Assembly (NCBI RefSeq): GCF_021018805.1
Contig: NC_086266.1
Coordinates: 2,604,001-2,668,000, forward strand
DNA length: 64,000 nucleotides
Source: Prinia subflava
Lineage: Eukaryota > Chordata > Aves > Passeriformes > Cisticolidae
Direction of reading: 5' to 3'
Shown here: positions 1-11,537 of the stretch, one piece after another
Layout: each line of letters opens with the position of its first letter
Position numbering within the stretch: position 1 is the first letter of the stretch
Position numbers and translations under genes: made by a program
Notes under the pieces: generated by a model
Told to the model about the DNA's origin: nothing
Seen by the model: the letters and a program-made list of their open reading frames with translations, nothing else
Databases searched by the model: none

Positions 1-1567
1 TAAGCTCTTCATAAGCTCTTCATCTTCCATGCTGGCAGTGAAACATCCTGTGGTCTAGAGCAACTTGTCATGGGCCAAACTCATTCCTGAGGGAGTTGTG
101 CAGTTAAATTGTCTTAACTGGCTGCCAAACTGTAGTGCTTCCTTCTCTCACTGGAGCCCTTCGTAGCTCTTATGAACATCCTACTCCATTGCCTGAGCCC
201 CAGCCAGGGAGGGAGGGAAGATGTCTCCTTGGCTGTGAGACAGGGCACACAGTGCCTGAGGTTGTTGTGAAATTGTCTATGAAAATGAGCATCCAAATGC
301 CCATCTTCCAATATCCCTGCCATTGCCATACCTGGAGGAGACATTTCTCCCTCAGCAGGGTGGCATCTCTCCCTCCTGTGGGAACCCCATGTGCTGGCTG
401 TGAGAACAATTATCCCTTTTTTATTTCCAGAAGTTCTGGAGGTTTTTTTTTTTCTGAATTGAGCAGTCACACTAACAGTGCTGTACAGCACAGGTTTATG
501 TGGAGCCATTCATCATTCATAGCTGGGATCACAGAGCACTTCACAGCTGATTACAAGGTTACACATGCAGGGAATGACACGAGCTGCCAGCCTGAAGTCG
601 AGCTTCAAGCAGGTTTCTGGGCACACCCAGAAGATGAAAAGAACTCAGGGAGGAGTGAATGGCACAGGAAGCATCAGACCTGCCCTCCCTCCTGCTGACC
701 CAAAAGAGGACGTCTCTCTGAGATATCCACAGAGGATGTTTTCAGTCTCCTTGGACACAAAATGGGCACCCGGGTCACACAGTGTGCTCCAAACACCCCA
801 TTCCAGATTTCTTTCTGAAGTGACTTATGCCTAAGAAGCACTGGGGCTCCAGCACCCATTTTACAGGCAACAATTCACACAAGTGGGATGATGAACTGGA
901 AAAGCTTTGGTCTGCTCAGACCAGAGAGCTTTAAGCTGCTTCATGAGGCCAGAGTGGTGCTGAGAAGTTGGAAGATCCCAGCTAGGGGGACATTGCAACA
1001 GATACTCAGCCAAAAATTCAGACTTAACCCCTACTGGTGAGGCTCTCCAGGCATTTTTCTGTGACTCCATCCTACCCTGGGCTCACCACCCCTCCCCAGC
1101 ACTGTCTGGGATGAGCTGTCCCCACCAGCCGCGCCTTCCTGCAGCACCTCCAGAGCACACAGCTGCCAGACCGAGACAGAAATGCTTCCAGCAGGGCTGT
1201 GAGCGTGAGGGCCCACACAGCAAACCACAGAGCAATCCACAGCAGTGGCTTTTTTGCTTGGAGCCAGCAGCCCGAGATGGACTCAGTGTGGGGAGAGCTG
1301 CTCCTCGGCCCTCCCTGCGGGCACCGCGACCTCACTTGGCCCGCGAGCAGCAGCGCTGCTCTGCACGGCAGCAGCTGCATCACACGCTGCTCTGCACCTC
1401 CAGAGAGCCCTCCACATCCCTTCTGAGCTGGTGTTCTTGGCACTGCCTCCCAGAGCTATTTCTGCTGTGCTGATGGAAAGCCTGGCGCTCCCAGCCCAGG
1501 CCTGCCGGGAGCCCGCGGGGACGGAGGCACGGAGGGTCAGCAACGCTGATGGCACCACTGCAGATGA
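1..1567. other. Region downstream of AFF2, no gene identified
   Basis: I recognise no exon, RNA gene or repeat family in this segment. Bases about 1070-1560 are GC-richer and contain several CpGs, and overlapping reading frames there are open on both strands (up to about 120-200 codons), which is expected of GC-rich sequence. None shows a protein family I know. The next gene after AFF2 in vertebrates is usually IDS, and nothing resembling it is seen here. Confidence 0.5.
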
Positions 1568-2046
1568 TGCTGAGGTTTTCTCTTTCCTGTATTCCAGGCT
1601 CTGTGGTGCCCAGGGTGCAGCTCTGAGCTCACACTCAGGGTCACTCAGCTCTGCACACAGCAGGGACACAAAACAAATCCTTCTCCTGCTGCACACCAAG
1701 GACAGCTGGGACAAGTGTTCAGCCCAAAAGCACAAACAAGGGGGGCTGAGGAGAGAAAACAAGAAGGATGGGACTGCATCACCTGGAGCTGGAATTGGAC
1801 AATTCAACCCCAATATGCAAATGGATGAGAACTTTATCAAAGTGTGAGACCTCGTGACTGTTTGTCCATTTTGTGACAATTTTGGGTCCATTTTGGGTCC
1901 ATTTTGTGACTTGGTTCCACCTTGGGTGCAGCCCTGTTCAGGCTCTTGTCCTGCCCAAGGTGTATCCTAAAGTCCTTTTAATAAATCTCTGTTTATTCTC
2001 TGGCTCTGTCCAGTCTCTATCCCAGCTCAGCCCTCCCAAGGCATCA
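1568..2046 (+). mobile_element. LTR-like repeat, copy A (probable solo LTR)
   Basis: This 479-base block matches, in reverse complement, the block at 61129-61601 along its whole length. It begins TGCTGAGG and ends CCCAAGGCATCA, so the TG...CA ends look like those of a retroviral LTR. An AATAAA at 1980-1985 lies in the right place for an LTR polyadenylation signal, and CCATTTTG/GGGTCC motifs are repeated at 1866-1910. No internal retroviral genes lie beside it, and I could not see a clean target-site duplication. It could also be another LTR-bearing non-autonomous element. Confidence 0.65.
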
Positions 2047-2384
2047 CAGCCATGCTGGAGCCCTGGGCTGTTTGTCCAAAAATCCCCTCCTTGGAGGGCT
2101 GTCCCCTCTGCTCTCTGGGTTGGGTTTGGGACAGACAGGATTTGTCCCCTCAGGGATAGGGAAAGCACATTATTGATCCTGTTACCTCACAGCTGCTATC
2201 AGCACTGCATTATTTTCTAACATCCAGTCATTTTAAGTCGCTGCAATGACAAAAATACATTGATTAAAAATTAAAACCAATGACAGCTCTCCCACAAACA
2301 GTACTTACTGTACCATACTTATTGTATCCTGGGAGGAGAATGAGAAAATAGCAGAAGACAGAATAATTTATAGTGATAAAATGG
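2047..2384. other. Spacer between LTR-like repeat A and the AFF2 3' end
   Basis: Unique-looking sequence that turns AT-rich after about 2215. Nothing functional was recognised except the U-rich sequence near 2350-2380 that would lie just downstream of the AFF2 poly(A) signal. Confidence 0.4.
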
Positions 2385-5300
2385 GTTACATTTTCATAAA
2401 AATTTTATTTTACTTTTTTTTTTAAATAATTCAATGCACTGGCAGTATAATTAATCCCTCTATGAGAGACACGAATGTACCAGTTCAACCAATATTATTT
2501 ATACAGAGACATTGTGTTTAAAAACAACAAAAGTACATTTAAAATGTTTGTACATAAAGTATTACTGTTATTTCTTTTTTTTTTTTTCTGAAGAAGGAAC
2601 AAATGTAAACAAAATGCATAATTGTGCAACACGTTGGAAATACAAAGCAAAACAGGCAAGATACAATTTTATACATATAAAGCAAAAGAAATCAAACTTT
2701 TATAACTATACAACATTTCAGTAATTGCTTGACATTTTAACAGTTACCTTGGTCTGTACAAAACATCTTAACTTATACTTAAAACTTTACAAGAATAACA
2801 TGCTTGTTCAGAACAAAGACACCTTGTGGAATTGCAATGATTATTGATATGATACTTGCACACATGACAAAAAAAAGATGCTACTTCAATAGTAAATAAA
2901 AAGTAAGAACATAAGAACATAAGGTAAAAGGCCATTTAGTAAACCATAATCTAATTCCAATAGCTAATTAAGTTGCACTGCAATGCAGAAATTAAATCTG
3001 ACTTTTGCTGGAAGACCATAAGGTCATAATGTTGCTGTATTTCCAGGAACCAGCAGAAAGCATATATAAATTTTCCTGATATTTTGGTTAATTATACATG
3101 CGCACGCACACACACACACACACAAAAGAAAAAAAAAAGAAAAAAAATAATAGTATTTGCCACAACAGCCAGAAATGGTGGGCGACAGAACCCACAGACT
3201 AGACTACTCCCAACATGGCAGGGTTAAAAAATCAGGACAGCTAGGAAGAGCAAACACCCACCAGGTTTGCCAGGATTGCTTTTCCTGAACCTTAGTTGTA
3301 TTTTGCTTTTTTTTTTTTCCCCAAAAGACAGGAAGAAACTTGAATTGAGTTGACCCATTCCAAAAATTCTGGGAGTACCACAGCCAAGCCAAAACACAAA
3401 CCAAAGGAGAGCTCAAAACCAAAGCAAAACATCACCAGATTTTTGATTTGTTCTCATATTCTGTGATGGTATGTCCTAGACCTTTTGAATGTGGGTTAAA
3501 AAACCAGCATTTAAGATTCAGTAGAAGATATGCAATCCAGAGATGTCAAAAATACAGACAGGAATAAATTACACAATATTTTATGGAAATACAAGGACTG
3601 TCAGCTTGGATGAAACGTACATAATTTTTAAGTGTCCTCAAATGATACATATGGCTAAAATTAAACCCCTGATTGCAGCAACCTAACACAGTCAGTGCCT
3701 GCTACTGCAATCTGTGTGCTGAGCACCAATTCACAGCTACTCCTGGGGACTTCAGTGGAGCAACCTGCTGACCAGGATGCTCAGGGGAAGAACAGAATTG
3801 GGCCTAGGTAAATATTTGCCACGACTTCTAAAGGTACAGAACCCATCTGCCTTAGAAAAACCACTTTAGCCTGCTGCAATGTCTTTGAAAGAAAGGAACA
3901 GATTCCATCTCTGGACTGAGAGCATTTATGACATGTTTGAATTTATTTGCCATTTTTCTATGCAAGCTAATGCTGATGCCAGTAAATATTTAAGCTGGGA
4001 GGTAATGAAATTGCAACATGCCTTTAGTTAAAACCAAAACACATGCAGGCCTAGGTGGCAGGCAGAAATTGCTGTCCAATTTTTTTTTAGCAGGGATTAT
4101 CTGGTGCTGAATCAGAATAGTTCAATATACCCTCAGCCTCAGTGTGCATTTCTAAAGCTGCATTAGCTGGGACATGCAGCACAGGATGAAAAGGGAGAGG
4201 ACTGGTTTTTCAGCTGGTGTAAATCAGCACTGACATCCACAGAGCTACTTAGAGGCACATCCAGCTGAAGCTTTGGCCCACAGTCATCAGAAACATGCAG
4301 CCATCACTCAGTGTGCAGGAAAAACTCAGCTGTGGAAGTGCAGAGTGAGGTGTAATCACCATCAGATCAAAAGTTGCTCTGTTCATCTCGTTTCTGATAA
4401 TGTGTCTGCAGACTGTGTGGTCTAAAGCCATTTTATGATGTGCTGTGCACTGCATAGCTTTGCAAAGTACAATATTTCCTCACAGGCAAGGATTATGGTA
4501 CATTAATCATTTCAATGGCATGATCAGTAAAAAAGCGTGATGATAAAAGCTTTGGGAGTTTATCTGCATAGAGATACACTGGCAAAAATTAGTCTGGGGT
4601 TAGAGGGTTTGCTCCTTGGTGTGTGCATATTGGATTAACTCCACTGAAATCAGTACTCCTACACCAGTTTACACCAGCTGAGGAACCTGTACTCTACCTC
4701 TATCATAAATAAAACATTTGTGTTGCTATCCACTATTCAGTTCTTTCATAAATTCAAGGGTAAATGTCTCCTGCCAGTGGATCAGAGCTTCTCCATGTCC
4801 AGAATGTTGTCACTTGTCACTGAAGTCAGGGGTGGTTTCCCTGAGCAAGGGCTGAGTCAACACAGGGTCTGGTCGAGGAGCAAACCTGCTTGCAGTTATT
4901 CAGCTCTAGTCCAGAGACCTTGAACTGCTTTCAGGGAGAGGAGTGCCCAGCCAGAACAAAAATGGATGGAATTCCATTCAATTAATTGAATTAATGCAAC
5001 TTAAGGTGTTGCCTAATACACATAACTCCAGTAAGGCTATGCCAGTTCTGTCATTCAGCTTCTCCTTTGACAAACAGCCCTCAGCAAGCTCTGTAAAATT
5101 TGCACTAATGCCCCAAGGCAGCAGAATTTGGTGCCATGAATTCCACCAGTTAAGCCAAGTTACTTTACATTTGCTTAGCTCAAATTTTGGTCCATTGTCA
5201 TTGCTGTTGTTCAACACAACGATTAAATTCACCGCAGAATCTGACCTTTGATTTCTGAGAAGAAAATAACTGAGTAAAAATTAGGGCTACCTATACTTGA

Positions 5301-8300
5301 AGGGTCTTTCAATGATATTACAAGAGGGTGTAAATTACACAGCTGTGAGTAAGCGTATCTAGCACAAAGAGCTTATGGAACTTGCAGATAGAATAACTCA
5401 GTTAAATTAAAGAAGAAATCAAGTCTCAAACAGCTGCATTGTCCACTCAGTTTTTTAGGCTGGCATCAGTGGGACTTTGACTCCTGTAAGCCAAGAGGTT
5501 CTGTGGGCACCACGATTTCAATTCCAATTCTGTGCACAGTGGGTATTGGCTGAATTCTGTGCTGAACTGGCAGCCTGAGTGGCATTTCCAGACACAGTGC
5601 AAGTACAAGTGAGGGCTCAAATCCCAGCCCAGCTGCAGCTGCAGAGGAGCAGGAGCTGAGAGCAGTGAGGAGCCACAGCTCTGCTCACCCAGACCTGGGG
5701 CTGGGGTCTCTCCTGGGCACAGCTCACAGCAGGCAGGGCTGTGTGGGGTTCACACCATGCACCTGCAGTGCTCCAACACCCAGGGCAGGCTGAGGAGCTC
5801 CACACCCTGTGGGAGGCAACACCAGGTCACACAATGCTGCCTAAAGTAGCCACTGGGCCTTGGGGCTTGGTCCTTGCTTCTGATGTAAAAATAAAGTAAA
5901 AATTCTGGTTTAACTGGATGGGGACTTCAGGGTAGTGACAAGGATTACCACTCTGTGACATGAAGTGGCGCTCTGAGGTGGATTGAGGAACTGGATGAGG
6001 CGGTGCTGTATTCTGATTTCACAGGATACCATGGTATGGGTATTATTTTGCAGGACACCTCAACAGTAGTAAGTCTCTTTTCCCAAGAGGCACACTCAAA
6101 TTCACAATGTCAGACCACAGCAGCTTGCCCCACTTTCTTTAAACCACTCTTGACGTTTTTACCATTGCCTAATATGATTACAGTGCCAGGGAGCTGCCTG
6201 ACATGTCACTGCACAGCCTGTGGTTCTGGGAACAGCTTTTCATCCCAGTATTTCTGCTGCAGTGCCTCCTGATGAGGCCAGGTTTGATTCTGACACCAGT
6301 TTGATGTAGGGACCCATCTGCACCTGAATTTGCTCTCATCCCTCTCCGTGGAGCATCATCCTCCCCCAAGCCGGACACAAGATCTGAATGCAACCTGTCC
6401 TCACTTCAGCAGCCACCACAAGAGGTTTAAACTGGTGTGGGATGATCAGAATCACTGATCTTGGAAGACAAAACATCTCTGAAACAAAATGGCTTAAGGA
6501 AAGCTACCAAGTCCCTCAGAAAGGCAGGTCTGACAAAGGGCACTGGGGAGAAGGTGACTGCTCCCTAAATCAGGAACGTTTTGCATTCAGTGGCAGAGAG
6601 GTTTCAGTAATGAAGAAGACCCTAACAGCTTTTAGCCTATACATTTAGGCTAAATATCAAGTGATCTAACCAAAATATGCCCCTATACAGACATACCTCA
6701 TCAGACAACAGAGAATGGCTTTATGCATTGGTGTGCTCATGGAAGTTCAGGAGGATTATTGGAAACTGAGGAATTGAGCTCTCCCAACATTAAGAATTGT
6801 CTTATATTTATAAAGTAGCATGTAAAGTGAAGCTGGAAGATGTCATAAGGACGGTGGATTGGTTCCCCATCTTCATCCCCTTTGTCTCAGGGAGATGCTG
6901 AGAGGGAAAGGCCCTTTGCAAAGACCCCTTGCTCTGCAGCCTGCCTGCAGCTGGGACACTTCTACACTTGCTTCAACCTAATTTTCTTTGGTGACTTGTT
7001 AAATATTTTGTTTTTCTTAAAACTTCAAGACACTGGCCTATGGCAAATGAAATCACCTGAAAAACATTGACACAGCACATTCAGCTCTTACACTGAGCAC
7101 AGGACCACAGGACTGAAATGACAGAGGTGTTGCTACTTTCTGCCACATCTCCACTGTCTGCAAGAAGCAGGAAATGCAAACAGGACTGTGCACAAACTAC
7201 AGAGGAAAACTTGAATAATGCCACTGCCATCAGCAGTGCTAGGAGTGTTTTCTGTTTACAGCTACCACAGCTTTTCTCCTGTGCTAGGAAGGAATGAAGG
7301 GACTTTCTGCTGCAAATCCAGACATAAACCCACACAGATGTGTACACACACTCACAGTCATGGGCTTGTTTCAATGCTGCCTGGAGTTTCTCCTGAACTC
7401 CAAGTAATGAAGTATGTTAATACTTAAGTCAGAATCCTTACCAGCCCCATTTTTATCTGTTAATTTACACTTACAAAACTTATAATTGGATTTAGACAGC
7501 ATTAAATGCTGATAAAAACTTACTGAAACAGTTTTTTTCCAAAGTACCTGAAAACATCAGTGAGTCTAAACTCTCATAATAGAAGAACATAATAAAATCT
7601 GTGAAATTTAAAAAAGCATGGAAATTAAATTCCAGATTTGACTGGCTTATATTGTTTCTTTAGGAGGACTGAAGACAAATCCTATTTTTTAAAAATCCCC
7701 AACATAACTACCAACAGATCTGTCTCTACCTTTCAGAGGAGATAATTTATAAATGAGGCGATCCATTCACAGAGAGAATATTTAAATAACTGAAAATCCA
7801 AAGAACATGTAAGAAAAAGTGAAATTAAGCTACAAGATGCATGCCACTATCACAACAAGGCTTTTTTCTGCTCCCTGCTCCAGGGCACCCAACACACAGC
7901 ACATGGCTGGAGATGTTCACTGCTCTTGGAGCTGGAAATTCTGCCTGCACACTGTCAAATATTTAAGGCCTGCTGGAGTGGAGGTTAAATGCTATGAAAA
8001 TGCCTCTCTTGAGCATTTAGGACTTGGCTGCCCTTGGGTCTTGCACCCCAAATGCCTGAATTTAGCCCTTTGCAGGCCTGCTCCCTTCACTGCTGAGCTC
8101 TTGGTATTGCTCCAAACCTTTTCAGGTCACAAATGACAGTCTTGTCAGTTCTGGCAATGTTTTACTAAGCTTGGTGTCCTTCTTAAATCCAGCTACCAAA
8201 GTCAAGAGATTACATCACTGTTCCAGTTTATCACTATTAAAAACAAATGTGTCAGTTCCAGCCCTCGGCATGCTTGTAAAATGCCTGAAAATGTGTCATG

Positions 8301-11300
8301 AAATCAGTCCCAAAGCTCAGCATCCAGAAGGCAGTACAAGAACCAAAGAGTTTATTTTAAAAAAAAAAATAGCAAACCAAAACCAGACCACAATTTTAAG
8401 CCAATCTTGTAAATTTTGGTGCTTGGTTCATGAGTTTGAAAGCTTGAATTAGGCAGTTTTAAGTGCAGACATTGCAAATGCCCAAGCACAGACATGCTGC
8501 TTCCCCATGGATTGAAACAAACAATCTCATTTGATTAGCTCTGCTGGAAATAATATTTTAAGGGGTAAAATGATTCCACGAAGATGACATGTTGGCAATT
8601 GAAATGAGATGAATATAGTGCCTGTAGAAGTGCAATAATCCTTAATAACTAACCCAAAAGAAGCATCATCCCCAGGGATAAGACAATAATTTACTCTCCA
8701 TATTTAATTTGTTTCTAAGCCGCTTTTGAAACAAGACTGCTAAACAATAAGTCGGCTTGTGATCCTAGACTTGACTGCTGGACTTGTTATCACCATGCCA
8801 TTGATTCAGTATCCATTTCAACCTAAGTCACAGGATACAAAATCAGGAGGGCTAATTCCTTAAGCTGTTTAAGCAAAAGCCTCTGAACATGGGGTAAATT
8901 TAGAGATAGGAGCCTGTTTACCACAAGCAACAGGGGAAAGATAATACATGGTGATCACTGAGCAGCAAACTCTGAATTCAGAGTCCTGTGGCTGAAGAGT
9001 GTCTTTCAGGACATCACTGTCCCTTGTAAATGCATGGAAGTCTTGGATTTCAATCTACATTAAAGGAGCAAGTGATGACAATGCACTTAATTAGAGAGAA
9101 AAGTTACTTGGAAAAAGAATGGAAAACTCTGGGTTATGACAAAACCAGCCCGACCTTACTTCATCTCAAGCACTCAACCTGTTAAAAAAATGATTTCCAA
9201 TGTTTCATTTTCTTTTTCTTTAAAAATCCCTGGACCACCACCATTCATCCACATTTCTGAATAGTTCTCACTGCCATGGTTTTATTCATTAGCTGCTGGG
9301 GCCAGAGTTGGCGTGACCAATGTGTCAGATTCAGGTTTCAGCCGTGTTACTGAAACCCTCAGAGAACTGATAAGGGTGAATCAGCCACGTCAGGAACAGG
9401 AATGTGCAGATAATACAGGATGTGCATGTTCTGCAAATGTCCTTTGCAGAAAACCCTACACGGGGTAATTTCTCTAATGATGCACGTTGGCTATGTTAAC
9501 AATACAATCTTGTGGAAAAAAAGTTAGGAATGATTGATTTGTAAGCAAAGGTAGTGCTGCAGGGAGCTAATATGCAACAGCTACAGAAATGTTTGTCTTA
9601 AATGTGCACTGGGCAGAGTCCTTAAACTGCTCTTATTGCAAATATCCAAGGCCTGCTCTAGAAACCTTAACAGTCTGAACCTTTTAAATGCAAATTTGTC
9701 CTATTTATCTGGTCACAACCCAGTGAGTAGAATCCAATAACTCACCAGATTAAAGAATACACAGGTTTATATAGCAGAAGGTAATTGCAATTAACTAACA
9801 TCTGGATGGCATTTAATACACATATTGTATTATTTCAGTGAGATGAGACAGAATAATATTTACATTGCTATGAGCATTTTCTGTTTATAGAAATGGAATT
9901 TACAGTTCAGTAAGGTATGCAGGCGTTATATCAAGAATGAGATGAGACCATTTAAAGTCTTGTGAATTATTGATATAAATTCATTTTGTTTTGTTTCATG
10001 CACCAGCGCTTCTTGCAGTGGCACCAGAAGAGCAGTGCAGTTTATAACAGGGAAAAAAAAATAAAGAGGAAAGAGCAAATGTGAAATGGTGCAATTTATT
10101 CACAATTGCTTTGAAATTCTAGCTGAATTGTCTCATTATTATTCACGCATTAGAGGAATGGTCCAAAACATGACAGCATGGGTAAACAGATGCAGAGCTT
10201 GGAAAAAAGGTAATCTGACTGAAGTATTCATGGCCATTATTAAACAAATGTTATATTGCTTTTGGGTAAATCTGGTGATTTTATTTAATTTGACATTGTT
10301 TTCAAGATAGCAAGATAATACTGTTCGTTTCTAACGCTCTGAAATGAACAAAACAGGTGAAAAATTGATGCCACATGGAATTATAATGTTTCAAGAGTAG
10401 CTGGTTAGTTAAACTTCTAGATAGTTCATGAAGAATCTGCATACACTTATTAATGGACTTCTACATACAATATCAATGCTTAGAGTGCAGCAGTCCTGTT
10501 AAAATCTGCTTTCAGTGAGTCACTATGCAAGGAGAGATTGTTCTATGAAGAAAAATCTTGGATAAGTATTTGTTTGAGACTAAACAGTAAAACAGAAAGA
10601 AAATTCACAGATTTAGTATAGGAATGGTAGATAAGACTAAGAAAGCTAATATTTTGAAATTGCCTAAAAACTGCAATAAATTCTGCTGCCTACTGAAATT
10701 ATTAAGCCAACAATAAACAGGAAGAATGGAATATCAAAACCTCATTGCATAGTGTGTCATCATTCTTTAATGAGGCATTCCTTCAACCTTTTACCTCTTA
10801 ACACCTTTGGTGATCTCACATTATGTACCTGTAAGATATTCAACGTTCTCTTTTAGAGATTAAACCTATAGGAAGTATGAAATCTTAGGAATGTACTGAG
10901 TCAGGTAATGATGCCAGAATTAAGCGTCGAAAAGCTTGGTTCAGGTTCAGAAGATGATTTTGAATGAATAGCTATAACTTCTACTAATTTATTTCAGAAG
11001 GGACTTCTCATATATACCCTCAAATATTTAAGACGCTTTGTACTATTTCTCAGGAATCCATATCTTCTCAAAGTGCTTTTTTTTTTTGTTTTTGTTTTCA
11101 CTTGAAGGCAGCATGGACTTAAAACAATACTGCAGGGAATGTACCGTTCCATAAAGCACATAAGGATGGCAGGATCCAGGAGACACAAGGCATAGAAAAT
11201 TGTCAAAAAATGATTAGATGGTACAACACATACTGCTCTTGAGTCGTAAGTTTCATTTACGGTGACTTCTACTTCCAATAGATAGGATATTAAAAAAGGC

Positions 11301-11415
11301 AATAAAAATGAAGTTACATGAATAAACTTCCAAAAATGAGTGGAGTTCCACCAGTGATCGTCTCTGCGCTGGTAGAGGTAGAAGAATGGGGATGTCATGA
11401 GCAGGGCAGCAGTCA
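2385..11415 (-). other. AFF2: AFF2 3' untranslated region (about 9 kb, end inferred)
   Basis: No further splice-compatible AFF2 coding sequence exists past the stop, and the sequence stays AT-rich and free of recognisable coding or transposon sequence to about 2.4 kb. Human AFF2 is known for a 3' UTR of roughly 9 kb, so a cleavage site near 2385 fits. A minus-strand AATAAA lies at 2404-2409. Earlier minus-strand AATAAA hexamers at 10095-10100, 9281-9286 and 8351-8356 could give shorter transcripts. A (CA)n run sits at about 3101-3124. The 3' end is an inference without transcript data. Confidence 0.6.
2404..2409 (-). terminator. AFF2: Candidate distal polyadenylation signal of AFF2
   Basis: TTTATT on the plus strand reads AATAAA on the transcribed strand. 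It sits at the end of a long AT-rich block and is followed in the transcript direction by a U-rich segment with TTCTGTCTTCTGC near 2360. Cleavage would fall around 2375-2395. Other AATAAA hexamers occur in the UTR, so this is the most distal good candidate rather than a proven site. Confidence 0.45.
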
Positions 11416-11537
11416 CTACAACAAATGAGCCTCGATGCGGAGCCAGTGCAGCCCCTGGCGGACGTAACGAACCAGGTTGGTCATACTGCTGTGTTGTGTT
11501 AAGGGTCCCATCACTGAGTCCAGGTCTACAAAGAACT
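11416..11537 (-). CDS. AFF2: AFF2 exon 21, coding part: conserved C-terminus and stop
   Basis: Two incoming bases (AG, completing Glu with the G of exon 20), 39 codons and a TAG stop at 11416-11418. It reads [18 protein letters not shown], then [20 protein letters not shown] and a last Leu. This is the invariant AFF C-terminus, closest to AFF2. The acceptor is TGTATTGCAG. A different frame on the same strand stays open for about 200 codons across this exon (10994-11596) and would mislead an automatic caller. Phase continuity with exon 20 and the protein match decide for the frame given here. Confidence 0.96.

Noticed and set aside
1245..1891. Open frames of about 200 codons on both strands
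   Set aside because: They overlap LTR-like copy A and the GC-rich sequence beside it; part recurs as an unrelated frame in copy B.
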